A program made the translations under genes and the position numbers. This document shows positions 1-6,581 of a stretch of DNA of 10,528 bases, piece after piece (positions within the stretch are counted from its first letter, which is position 1; each line of letters starts with the position of its first letter). Source of the DNA: Phycisphaerae bacterium (GTDB lineage Bacteria > Planctomycetota > Phycisphaerae > Phycisphaerales > SM1A02). The notes beneath the pieces are model-generated. The model saw only the letters and a list, made by a program, of their open reading frames with translations. It was not told where the DNA came from and did not search any database. The DNA lies in assembly GCA_018663565.1 (NCBI GenBank), contig JABJQE010000090.1, forward strand, positions 1 to 10,528, in the 5' to 3' direction.

Positions 1-107
1 GCAGACAGCACCCGATTTCCAAGGAACACATCACGATCGCTGTCGTCGGGTGTGATAAAGCCAAACCCTCTCAGTTCAAACATGCGAGTGACGGTGCCAG
101 TCTGCAT
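1..107 (-). CDS. Cold-shock-domain protein, 5' part only (runs off left edge)
   Basis: Reading leftward from ATG 107-105 gives 35 codons without a stop to the window edge. The peptide begins MQTGTVTRMFELRGFGFI and continues TPDDSDRDVFLGNRVLS. The GTV strand, the GFGFI RNP1 motif, the PDD turn and the DVF strand occur in the order and spacing of a CspA-type OB fold, which binds single-stranded RNA or DNA and acts as an RNA chaperone. A GGAGGA sequence lies ten bases upstream of the ATG. One oddity is that the RNP2 region reads DVFLGN where most CspA proteins have DVFVH followed by a small residue and Ser, so nucleic-acid contacts may differ. The gene starts 35 bases after tRNA-Lys on the same strand. 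Whether it is a stand-alone small Csp or the start of a larger protein cannot be seen here. Confidence 0.72.
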   Translation of the reverse strand, partial: MQTGTVTRMFELRGFGFITPDDSDRDVFLGNRVLS

Positions 108-142
108 GAACGTGAAGTCCTCCAACTCCCCTCAGAATCGAA

Positions 143-215
<73 letters not shown>

Positions 216-258
216 GATGCAGCGCAGTGTACTCGCCGGCGACCAAACAGGCACGCGA

Positions 259-1470
259 TCACGACGTCGATAGAATCGATCCAGCAGGCGGCTCGATGCC
301 ACGAACAGCAGCCACGGCTTCGGCGATGAGGACAACTGCTCGATCAAGCGATTCACGACTTGTCTCGCGGCACCAACTGAACCGAATAGATCCGTAGGAT
401 TCTTCAGGAACTTGGCACGGCTGCCGACCCATGGCCTCCAATACCGACGAGTGCTTGAGCGCGCCAGATGAGCACGCTGAACCGGCTGATGCATCAAGAC
501 CTCGCTCAGAAAGCACTAGCAGCAGCAGTTCGGCTTCGAGTTCTGGGAATCCAATACTCGAAGTCGACCACATCCGAGGCGTTGACTGCCCATTCACGCA
601 GGCTCCGGGCACGGCTATGGCCACATCAGACTCAAAACGATCACGAAGTTTCCACATCGCTTCGTGTCCATTGTGGTTTAGCCACTGCGTGGCTTGTGCT
701 GCAGCTACGCCAAGCCCAACGACACCTGGCACGTGCTCAGTACCGCCGCGGCGACCCTGCTCTTGCCCGCCACCGACGACGCACCCTTTCACAACGGTGC
801 CCCGCTTCGCCCACAACACGCCTGTCCCCTTTGGCCCATGGAATTTATGCCCAGCGCAGCTCAACATTGTGACCGGCAGTGACGTCACATCAGTCGGCAT
901 CTTGCCCACCCACTGGGTGGCGTCGGAATGAAAGGGCACACCAAACTCGTCGCAGATCGCCGCGATTTCTTCGATGGGTTCAATCACGCCAGTTTCGTTA
1001 TTGGCCCACATAATGCTCACGAGGGCAACTTCACCTTCACGCGAAGCAAGCACTTCGCGAACGGCTTCCGGATCAACCCGCCCGGTTGCGTTGTGTCCAC
1101 ACTGAATGGTCTCAATACCATCACCAGCCAGAAGTTCCAACAGTTCACGCACGGCGGAGTGTTCAACCTCGCTCGTCACCACCACATTCTTTGATGGGTC
1201 TGCCAGTACAGAGGACCGAATGGCCATATTGACTGACTCGCTGCCGCCCGACGTAAAGATGATTTCATCGGGCTCGGCATGAATCAAGTCGGCCACTTGC
1301 CCGCGAGCCGCCTCCATGCGACGTTTCGCAAGCTGCCCAGCCATGTGAATACTTGACGGATTCGCCCAGCTCTGTTCCATGCACTCGACCATGGCCGCAG
1401 TCACTTCCGGCGACTGCTGGGTGGTGGCATTGTGATCGAGATAGATCCGATCATTCAGTCCGCTCATCAT
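259..1470 (-). CDS. Cysteine desulfurase, NifS/IscS family (class V aminotransferase fold)
   Basis: This is a PLP enzyme that takes sulfur from L-cysteine, giving alanine and an enzyme persulfide, for Fe-S cluster assembly or tRNA thiolation. The 403-residue length is normal. Visible family motifs are YLDHNATT (10-17), ANPSSIH (36-42), TSGGSES (73-79), EVEH (101-104, His stacking on PLP), HSDATQ (181-186, Asp183 to the PLP ring), AGHKFHGPKG (206-215, Lys209 as Schiff-base lysine) and SAGSACSSG (328-336, catalytic Cys333). The catalytic loop resembles NifS-like members (GSACSSG) more than classic IscS (GSACTS). GAGGAG lies 4 bases before the first ATG and 7 before the second, so Met2 (1467) is an equally good start. 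No iscU, iscR or suf gene is adjacent, so its partner cannot be named. A terminator separates it from tRNA-Leu upstream, which implies its own promoter. Confidence 0.95.
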   Translation of the reverse strand: MMSGLNDRIYLDHNATTQQSPEVTAAMVECMEQSWANPSSIHMAGQLAKRRMEAARGQVADLIHAEPDEIIFTSGGSESVNMAIRSSVLADPSKNVVVTSEVEHSAVRELLELLAGDGIETIQCGHNATGRVDPEAVREVLASREGEVALVSIMWANNETGVIEPIEEIAAICDEFGVPFHSDATQWVGKMPTDVTSLPVTMLSCAGHKFHGPKGTGVLWAKRGTVVKGCVVGGGQEQGRRGGTEHVPGVVGLGVAAAQATQWLNHNGHEAMWKLRDRFESDVAIAVPGACVNGQSTPRMWSTSSIGFPELEAELLLLVLSERGLDASAGSACSSGALKHSSVLEAMGRQPCQVPEESYGSIRFSWCRETSRESLDRAVVLIAEAVAAVRGIEPPAGSILSTS

Positions 1471-1496
1471 CGTGCTCCTCGTGCGAGATGAGTACT

Positions 1497-1502
1497 AGTG
1501 TA
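1497..1502 (-). promoter_or_regulatory. Candidate -10 box for the cysteine desulfurase gene
   Basis: TACACT on the minus strand lies 26 bases upstream of the ATG, in the only space between the tRNA-Leu terminator and the gene. The same hexamer stands before tRNA-Lys. No clear -35 is visible, so this is a weak call based on position and resemblance to TATAAT. Confidence 0.3.
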
Positions 1503-1540
1503 GGAAAAATTGGACAGGCCCCGGAGCATTCCGGGGCCTG
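1501..1540 (-). terminator. Rho-independent terminator after tRNA-Leu
   Basis: A perfect 10-bp stem, CAGGCCCCGG (1515-1524) with CCGGGGCCTG (1531-1540), closes a 6-base loop. On the minus strand it is followed after five bases by a run of five T. It starts eight bases beyond the 3' end of tRNA-Leu, so it most likely ends that transcript and insulates the cysteine desulfurase gene. Confidence 0.75.
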
Positions 1541-1547
1541 CAGAAGA

Positions 1548-1633
1548 TGCGGCTGAGAGGAGTCGAACCTCCACGGGATTTTACTCCCACTAGAATCTGA
1601 ATCTAGCGCGTCTGCCAATTCCGCCACAGCCGC
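1548..1633 (-). tRNA. tRNA-Leu (anticodon CAG)
   Basis: An 86-base class II tRNA on the minus strand. It has a 7-bp acceptor stem GCGGCTG/CAGCCGC, a short D stem, a CTAGA/TCTAG anticodon stem around loop TTCAGAT, a long variable arm closed by GGGA/TCCC as expected for Leu, and T arm GGAGG-TTCGACT-CCTCT with one G-T pair. Anticodon CAG reads CTG. The discriminator is A and CCA is not encoded. It has a terminator directly downstream and a candidate -10 box upstream, so it looks like a single-gene transcription unit. Confidence 0.96.
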
Positions 1634-1645
1634 GACGGGCTGCGA

Positions 1646-1651
1646 AGTATA
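1646..1651 (-). promoter_or_regulatory. Candidate -10 box for tRNA-Leu
   Basis: TATACT, five of six bases of the sigma-70 consensus, lies 12 bases before the mature 5' end of tRNA-Leu on the same strand. A matching -35 hexamer at 16-18 bases is not obvious, so the call rests on the hexamer and its position. Confidence 0.45.
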
Positions 1652-1768
1652 CAGCGATGCCTCGCAGCAGCGACCGCTCAGACAGTGCCGACGAGAGGGG
1701 CTCTCTGCCCTGCTGTCTGTTCGTCACTACCAATACAACGGTACAGATTGCCAAAGGAGCTACAGGCC

Positions 1769-1811
1769 CCACACGAGGACTTCACCCGAATGAGATGGGC
1801 AAAGAGTGTGG
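1769..1811. other. Long interrupted hairpin in the spacer, possible structured RNA
   Basis: On the plus strand CCACAC (1769-1774) pairs with GTGTGG (1806-1811), CTT (1780-1782) with AAG (1802-1804), and CCC (1785-1787) with GGG (1797-1799). A symmetric CA/CA internal loop lies between the two inner helices. A GGCC on each flank can add four more pairs with a bulge. No T run follows on either strand, so it does not look like a terminator. Strand and function are unknown. Confidence 0.3.
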
Positions 1812-1977
1812 CCCCGGTGCAGGGACTAACCCCGGCAAAAGATGGAAGTCGACCCTTTGAACCCGGTCCGCTGAAGTCGGCCCCCGCCTCGGCGACTGCC
1901 TCCTCTTACGGGACGCGCGAACATTTCTTATTCTCATTTCCTGATCAACTGCTCTCATGCTCACATAGCGAATGAAC

Positions 1978-2012
1978 AGCGGGCCGCGACCGAAATTCGA
2001 GCGCGACCCGCT
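1978..2012 (-). terminator. Hairpin downstream of recA, probable transcription stop
   Basis: AGCGGGTCGCG and CGCGGCCCGCT on the minus strand form an 11-bp stem with one G-T pair and a 13-base loop, 48 bases after the recA stop. The sequence after it (GTTCATTCGC) is not a real T run, so it is either a weak intrinsic terminator or a 3'-end stabilising hairpin. Confidence 0.5.
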
Positions 2013-2059
2013 TGACAGATCCATTCGGGGCTAGCCACTGTCGCGGCCACCAGGCTGCA

Positions 2060-3160
2060 CTACGAGGCAGGCGTTTCCCCTGAAGGCTCGGCTGAAACCT
2101 CTGCGTCAGATACCGCAGGATCTTCAACCACTGCGTTCGGGTCTTCAATAACGCCACGCGAGATCATGACCTTCGTGCGCAGCTCATCAAAGAGTTCCTG
2201 ATGCTCGCTGATGTAGATCTTTGAATTCTCTCGACCCTGACCGAGCCGGATTTCCCCATAACTAAACCACGCCCCCGCCTTCTTCACGTGACCATCAACC
2301 ACGGCGAGGTCGAGCAAGTCGCCAGTCTTACTGATGCCCTCGTTGAACATGATGTCGAATTCGGCATCTCGGAACGGCGGCGCGATCTTGTTCTTGACGA
2401 CGCGGGTCCGAACGCGATTGCCCACGTTCTGATCGCCATCTTTGATGGCCCCAATCCGGCGGATGTCAATACGAACGGATGAGTAGAACTTCAATGCACG
2501 ACCGCCCGGTGTCGTCTCTGGACTTCCGAACATGACGCCAATCTTCTCTCGCAACTGGTTGATGAAGATCACCACGCAAGAGCTCTTGGCAATGGCGCCG
2601 GTGAGCTTTCGAAGGGCCTGACTCATCAACCTCGCCTGCAGACCAACATGACTATCGCCCATATCACCCTCAATTTCAGCACGTGGAATCAGTGCTGCAA
2701 CGGAGTCAATGATGATGACGTCAACCGCATTGGATCGCACAAGCATTTCGCAGATCTCTAGTGCCTGCTCACCAGTATCAGGCTGTGACACAAGCAACGA
2801 ATCAAGATTAACTCCAAGTCGCTTGGCCCAAGTTGGATCGAGTGCGTGCTCCGCATCAATCATGGCGGCCGTGCCACCCATGCTTTGCGCGTTCGCTGCA
2901 ATAGTGAGCGCCAATGTCGTCTTACCCGACGACTCTGGTCCAAAGATTTCAACGACTCGGCCACGCGGCACACCGCGACCACCGAGTGCAAGGTCAAGAC
3001 TCAAGGTCCCGGTAGGAATTCCTGCGATTGGACGACGCTTGTCGTTGTCGAGCCGCATGATCGACCCCGTCCCAAAGGCCGTATCGATCTGGGAGATTGC
3101 ACGTTCAAGTGCTTCATTCTTATTCTTGGTTTCAGTAACCGACGATGATTTGCGTGCCAT
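2060..3160 (-). CDS. recA: RecA recombinase
   Basis: RecA is the DNA-dependent ATPase that forms filaments on single-stranded DNA, carries out strand exchange and triggers LexA self-cleavage in the SOS response. From ATG 3160 the protein has 366 residues. It shows the N-terminal NEALERAISQIDTAFG helix, Walker A GPESSGKT (74-81), DAEHALDP with the catalytic Glu (104), Walker B VIIIDS ending near Asp152, and loop L2 within GVMFGSPETTPGGRALKF (208-225). The C-terminal tail is acidic, as is usual. AGGAAGG lies four bases before this ATG and the protein then begins where family members begin, so I chose it. An in-frame ATG at 3268 would add 36 basic residues and also has a possible AAAGGA site. 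The leader carries LexA-box-like repeats. No recX or lexA lies in the window. Confidence 0.97.
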   Translation of the reverse strand: MARKSSSVTETKNKNEALERAISQIDTAFGTGSIMRLDNDKRRPIAGIPTGTLSLDLALGGRGVPRGRVVEIFGPESSGKTTLALTIAANAQSMGGTAAMIDAEHALDPTWAKRLGVNLDSLLVSQPDTGEQALEICEMLVRSNAVDVIIIDSVAALIPRAEIEGDMGDSHVGLQARLMSQALRKLTGAIAKSSCVVIFINQLREKIGVMFGSPETTPGGRALKFYSSVRIDIRRIGAIKDGDQNVGNRVRTRVVKNKIAPPFRDAEFDIMFNEGISKTGDLLDLAVVDGHVKKAGAWFSYGEIRLGQGRENSKIYISEHQELFDELRTKVMISRGVIEDPNAVVEDPAVSDAEVSAEPSGETPAS

Positions 3161-3332
3161 GGTGCCTTCCTGTTTGTCCTTGGACCCGCCGCGAACGGTA
3201 CCACGCTGAAAGCCCTTGCTCTTCAGTCCTGCCTTCTTTCCTCTGCCATTTCGACTTGTTGTCACCATCGTGGAGTCCTTTCATCGCGTGGTGTGTGAAG
3301 GTGAGCCGCATCGTGGCTTCGCCTTACTGAGT

Positions 3333-3347
3333 GTTCGTGTTCTGTTC
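3333..3347. promoter_or_regulatory. LexA-box-like operator upstream of recA (perfect GTTC-N7-GTTC)
   Basis: The plus strand reads GTTC, seven bases, GTTC. This direct repeat is the LexA box known from Alphaproteobacteria. It sits 173 bases before the chosen recA ATG and 65 before the alternative one. It also lies 12 bases downstream of a minus-strand TTGTCA hexamer (3360-3365), where it would cover the -10 region. Binding by LexA is inferred from the motif and from recA being the classic SOS gene; the box used in this host lineage is not known to me. Confidence 0.5.
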
Positions 3348-3389
3348 GGGTAGTCATCTTGACAAACCCCATCGGCCTTCGCAAGCGAT

Positions 3390-3404
3390 GTTCGGGATAT
3401 TTTC
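3390..3404. promoter_or_regulatory. Second, degenerate LexA-box-like repeat
   Basis: GTTC, seven bases, TTTC on the plus strand: one mismatch to GTTC-N7-GTTC, followed by the same GG as the other copies. It lies upstream of the putative recA -35. It is weaker than the copy at 3333 and could be chance on its own. Confidence 0.3.
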
Positions 3405-3412
3405 GGTCATTT

Positions 3413-3427
3413 TGTCGGTATTTGTTC
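3413..3427. promoter_or_regulatory. Third, degenerate LexA-box-like repeat
   Basis: TGTC, seven bases, GTTC, then GG. Two bases of the first half-site differ. Together with the copies at 3333 and 3390 it makes three repeats with the same 11-base period within 95 bases; alone it would not be called. Confidence 0.22.
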
Positions 3428-3494
3428 GGGGCGGCCTCCCCCTACGGTCTTGGAACGCCCCATAACGCACTGCCCCAAATGGAAATCCCGCGGA

Positions 3495-4481
3495 TCAAGC
3501 GACTGGCGGCGCTTCCCAATATGGCGTCGGAGGCGTCCATTCACTGAGGTCCAGACTGGCGAAGTACTCGATGGTCTTGGCCAAACCGTCACGAAGATCG
3601 ACCTCGGGTGACCAGCCAAGCCGTTCGGATGCCAATGAGATATTTGGACATCGCTGCATTGGGTCATCTGGCGGCAGTGGCTTGCGAACCAACTTCGAGC
3701 CTGTGCCGGTGAGATCAATCACATGTTCCGCAAGATCGAGAATGGTCCGCTCATGCGGGTTGCCAATATTGACCGGTCCCGTGAAGTCATCAACATTCAT
3801 GAGTCGAATCAGGCCGTCGATCAAGTCAGACACATAACAGAATGAACGTGTCTGCAACCCCTCCCCGAAGATTGTGATGTCCTCGCCTGCAAGCGCCTGA
3901 CGAATAAAATTACTCACAACACGTCCATCGAAGGGATGCATATTCGGACCGTAGGTATTGAAGATCCGAGCCACACGAATATCCACCTTGTTTTCACGGT
4001 GGTAGTCAAAGAAGAGCGTCTCAGCCGCCCGCTTGCCTTCGTCGTAACAGGCGCGTCGACCAATCGGGTTCACATTGCCACGGTATGACTCTGGCTGAGG
4101 GGATACAGTCGGGTCGCCGTATACTTCGCTTGTTGAGGCCTGCAAGATACGAGCGCCTGTGGCCTTGGCCATCCCGAGCATATTGATGACACCCATGACG
4201 GATGTCTTCGTGGTTCGCACCGGATTAAACTGATAATGACCAGGCGCGGCGGGGCACGCCATGTTGTAGATCTGATCGACCTCGGTGACAAATACGGGAT
4301 CAATGATGTCGTGCGTAATCAGTTCGTAGGCAGGATTCACCAGGAACGGCTCGATGGTCCGTTTGCAACTGGTAAAGAAGTTATCGATACAAACAACAGA
4401 ATTGCCCTCATCGAGCAGCCGTTTTGTGAGATGAGAGCCAAGGAACCCACCACCGCCAGTAATCACAATACGCTTTGACAT
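3495..4481 (-). CDS. UDP-glucuronic acid decarboxylase (UDP-xylose synthase type), extended SDR family
   Basis: This NAD-dependent cytosolic enzyme would convert UDP-glucuronate to UDP-xylose for surface polysaccharide. From ATG 4481 there are 328 residues, the usual bacterial size. It has the Rossmann motif TGGGGFLGSHL near residues 8-18, the acidic cofactor-binding CIDNFFT (31-37), the family stretch NMACPAAPGHYQ (73-84), TSEVYGDP (117-124) with the catalytic Thr/Ser and Glu, and the catalytic pair in YDEGK (Tyr146, Lys150). RIFNTYGPN and GLQTRSFCYVSDLIDG are further markers of this subfamily. An AGG six bases before this ATG and direct entry into the Rossmann strand favour it over an in-frame ATG 20 codons upstream. 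It is divergent from anmK. No other polysaccharide gene is visible, and a related UDP-sugar epimerase role cannot be fully excluded. Confidence 0.9.
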   Translation of the reverse strand: MSKRIVITGGGGFLGSHLTKRLLDEGNSVVCIDNFFTSCKRTIEPFLVNPAYELITHDIIDPVFVTEVDQIYNMACPAAPGHYQFNPVRTTKTSVMGVINMLGMAKATGARILQASTSEVYGDPTVSPQPESYRGNVNPIGRRACYDEGKRAAETLFFDYHRENKVDIRVARIFNTYGPNMHPFDGRVVSNFIRQALAGEDITIFGEGLQTRSFCYVSDLIDGLIRLMNVDDFTGPVNIGNPHERTILDLAEHVIDLTGTGSKLVRKPLPPDDPMQRCPNISLASERLGWSPEVDLRDGLAKTIEYFASLDLSEWTPPTPYWEAPPVA

Positions 4482-4520
4482 AATGAGCCTAATTCTCTCT
4501 CTATTGCCCGGAAACCTACG

Positions 4521-4550
4521 TTGCAGACTATCAGATCCCAATCCTGTAAC
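4521..4550 (+). promoter_or_regulatory. Candidate sigma-70 promoter for anmK
   Basis: TTGCAG (4521-4526) and TGTAAC (4545-4550) are separated by 18 bases in the spacer between the divergent epimerase and anmK genes, about 40 bases before the anmK ATG. Both hexamers are partial matches, so this is a moderate to weak prediction. Confidence 0.33.
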
Positions 4551-4588
4551 ACTTGCCCAAATGGCATCAAGGCTGCATCATCTCATAT

Positions 4589-5686
4589 ATGACCGCATCT
4601 TCATCCAAGCACCGAGTCGCCGTTGGGTCCATGTCTGGCACAAGCCTCGATGGAATCGATGCCGCCGTCGTAGAAATTGATGGGCATGGCCTGACCATGC
4701 GGGCTCGCCTTCGCGGGCACGCCTCGACCGAACTTGGCACCGCAAGAACAACACTGCGGTCACTCGCCCGGGGCGGCCAAGCAACAGCACACGAAGTTGC
4801 CACTGCCTGCGACGCATTGTCTCGGCAAACCGCATCCATCATGCAGACAGTAATTGGTGATGCAGTCCCTGATCTTGCCGCTGTTCATGGCCAAACGATT
4901 GTGCATGTGGCCCCGCTTTCGTGGCAACTTATCAATGCCAGTGTGATTGCCGCGACGCTTCGCTGCCCCGTAGCGTCTGACATGCGAGCGGGCGATCTGG
5001 CAAGCGGCGGCCACGGTGCGCCCATTACGCCACTCGCCGACTGGATTCTCTTTCGATCATCTGCGAACCGAGCCATTGTTAACTTGGGTGGATTCTGCAA
5101 CATCACCTGGCTGCCAAGCGACACGGTTGAAGGCGTAACTGGACGAGATGTATGCGTGTGCAATCAACTTCTTGATGCCGCAGCCCGCATGACACTTGGC
5201 ACGCCCTTCGACCTTGACGGACAACACGCTGCCCAAGGCACGCCCGATCCAACACTTGTTGCCTCCCTAGGCTCGGCATTGAAACATTCCCCCACCGAAC
5301 GGTCACTCGGGTCAGGCGACGAGTCCTTCACGTGGCTCGAGCAAACTTGTACCAAGGACACAGAACCACATGTCCTGCTCGCCTCGATCACCGCGGCCAT
5401 CGGCGAGCACATCGGCGAAGCTGCTGCAGCAGCAGGCGCCGCGGACATCGTGGTCGCTGGAGGCGGGGCCCACCATGCGCCGCTTGTCGCGGCCATTGAA
5501 GCTGCAAGCGAGCTTCCGCTCATGCTCAGCAGCGATCTTGGAATACCCATAGAAGCTCGTGAAGCCGCTTGCATCGCCATCTTGGCGGCCCTCGATCAAG
5601 ATGACGTCCCGATCACTATCCCAGGTGTGACAGGGCGCAACCCGGATCACCCCATAGGAATGCAGTGGTGCAGACCGCTCAGTTGA
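4589..5686 (+). CDS. anmK: Anhydro-N-acetylmuramic acid kinase
   Basis: AnmK hydrolyses and phosphorylates 1,6-anhydro-MurNAc from cell-wall turnover to MurNAc-6-phosphate, which MurQ then uses. From ATG 4589 there are 365 residues, close to the usual 360-380. The signature GSMSGTSLDGID (13-24), AVHGQTIVH (98-106), GGHGAPITP (140-148), NLGGFCNIT (165-173), FDLDGQHAAQG (207-217) and VAGGGAHH (289-296) mark the ASKHA sugar-kinase fold. One oddity is that the loop that normally reads DTGPGN with the catalytic Asp is here GRDVCVCNQLLD (Asp187 kept, Gly-Pro-Gly lost). An in-frame TTG start at 4553 would add 12 residues; no strong ribosome binding site decides it, but the ATG fits the family start better. 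murQ is not in the window. The exported protease gene follows after 64 bases and may be co-transcribed. Confidence 0.93.
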   Translation: MTASSSKHRVAVGSMSGTSLDGIDAAVVEIDGHGLTMRARLRGHASTELGTARTTLRSLARGGQATAHEVATACDALSRQTASIMQTVIGDAVPDLAAVHGQTIVHVAPLSWQLINASVIAATLRCPVASDMRAGDLASGGHGAPITPLADWILFRSSANRAIVNLGGFCNITWLPSDTVEGVTGRDVCVCNQLLDAAARMTLGTPFDLDGQHAAQGTPDPTLVASLGSALKHSPTERSLGSGDESFTWLEQTCTKDTEPHVLLASITAAIGEHIGEAAAAAGAADIVVAGGGAHHAPLVAAIEAASELPLMLSSDLGIPIEAREAACIAILAALDQDDVPITIPGVTGRNPDHPIGMQWCRPLS

Positions 5687-5750
5687 TTGCGACAGAATTG
5701 AGTGACTTCTCGCATGACCCCGCATATGCTTCGATGGAGGATTCGCGTTC

Positions 5751-6581
5751 ATGCCACATTCCATTACGTCATTGGTCGTTCTCTCTGCTTTGGCGTTCAC
5801 GCCCGCCGCAGTAGCCCATCCCCACGACGATCCGAGTCCGACGGACTTCGCAACACAGCTCTCCCACTCTTTCCGAAACGCCGCCGAGCACATCAAGCCA
5901 TCGGTTGTCCGAGTTGGTACTGCCGAAGCCATACCCCGCACCTCCAGCCAACATCATCGCCGCGGCATTCCATTTGTAGAGGGCACCGGGTCCGGGCTGA
6001 TTATTTCTGCCGACGGTCACATCGCCACGAACTATCACGTGATTGAACATGCCGATGTCATCATCGTCACACTCGCCGATGGTCGTCAGTTTGAGGCCAC
6101 CACAATTGGACTCGACTCACAATCCGACTTGGCTGTGATACAGATCGAAGCAACTGATCTCACGCCAGCAACCTTCGCGAGGTCCAATGACACGCACATT
6201 GGGCAGTGGGTACTTGCGGTTGGATGTCCATTCGGCCTTTCGCAGTCCTACTCTGCAGGCATCATCAGCGCCACAGGACGCTCGAACCTCGGGCTCAGCC
6301 GGTTCGAGCATCTGGTGCAAACCGACGCCGCCATCAATCCTGGCAATAGTGGTGGCCCCTTGATCAATCTCGAGGGCCACGTGCTGGCCATCAATGCGGC
6401 CATCAAGACCACAACGGGCACCGGCGCAGGTGTTGGGTTCGCAATACCTGTCGACATGGTTCGCCGTGTCTGCGGATCGCTCATCGAACATGGTGCTGCG
6501 CGGCGAGGTTTTCTTGGCGTTCAGCTGCAAGACCGCGACCCCGCCGTGCGATCAACGCTTGGCCCGGAGGCATCGCTCTGA
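5751..6581 (+). CDS. HtrA/DegP-type trypsin-like serine protease, stopped inside its PDZ domain
   Basis: HtrA proteases degrade misfolded proteins in the cell envelope. ATG 5751 has GGAGG ten bases upstream. Residues 1-22 (MPHSITSLVVLSALAFTPAAVA) look like a signal peptide with cleavage after AVA. The S1C protease domain is complete: TNYHVIEHA with His96, SDLAVI with Asp126, GQWVLAVGCPFGL, and TDAAINPGNSGGPL with Ser200. FLGVQL (254-259) opens the PDZ domain, but TGA at 6579-6581 ends the frame at residue 276. The same frame then continues with the rest of a PDZ domain to 6809, which would give about 352 residues in total, a normal HtrA length. As it stands the product is a protease with a broken PDZ, or the gene is a recent pseudogene, or the TGA is a sequencing error. 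TGA is a genuine stop in anmK, the cysteine desulfurase and the epimerase, so general recoding is unlikely. Confidence 0.88.
   Translation: MPHSITSLVVLSALAFTPAAVAHPHDDPSPTDFATQLSHSFRNAAEHIKPSVVRVGTAEAIPRTSSQHHRRGIPFVEGTGSGLIISADGHIATNYHVIEHADVIIVTLADGRQFEATTIGLDSQSDLAVIQIEATDLTPATFARSNDTHIGQWVLAVGCPFGLSQSYSAGIISATGRSNLGLSRFEHLVQTDAAINPGNSGGPLINLEGHVLAINAAIKTTTGTGAGVGFAIPVDMVRRVCGSLIEHGAARRGFLGVQLQDRDPAVRSTLGPEASL

Larger units (their letters stand above)
1634..1977. other. 344-base spacer between tRNA-Leu and the hairpin after recA; no supported gene
   Basis: Short open frames occur on both strands, but none has a ribosome binding site with a convincing start, a recognisable motif or codon use like the neighbours. 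I looked for signatures of tmRNA, the signal recognition particle RNA, RNase P RNA and 6S RNA and could not place any of them. The segment does contain a long hairpin (1769-1811) and the probable tRNA-Leu promoter near 1646. It could hold an unrecognised small RNA or just be the leader of tRNA-Leu. Confidence 0.5.
3161..3494. other. recA leader and promoter region (334 bases)
   Basis: Between the recA start and the stop of the upstream epimerase gene there is no independent gene. The part 3161-3268 is an open in-frame extension of recA and may be translated. The part 3330-3430 contains all the GTTCG repeats and a TTGTCA hexamer (minus strand, 3360-3365) that could be a recA -35. GGGGCG (3428-3433) and CGCCCC (3456-3461) could pair as a weak end-hairpin for the epimerase transcript, but the loop is 22 bases long and no T run follows. 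Confidence 0.5.

Noticed and set aside
431..931. 166-codon plus-strand frame inside the cysteine desulfurase gene
   Set aside because: Low-complexity Ser/Pro-rich translation opposite a clear enzyme gene; a shadow frame.
1634..1977. tmRNA, signal recognition particle RNA, RNase P RNA or 6S RNA in the spacer
   Set aside because: Their conserved core sequences and end pairings could not be found on either strand; a GTAA tetraloop near 1908 recalled the SRP apical loop, but the flanking symmetric loop does not fit.
5312..5941. 209-codon minus-strand open frame across the anmK/protease junction
   Set aside because: It overlaps two well-supported plus-strand genes, including the active-site region of neither in a meaningful frame, and shows no recognisable protein features.
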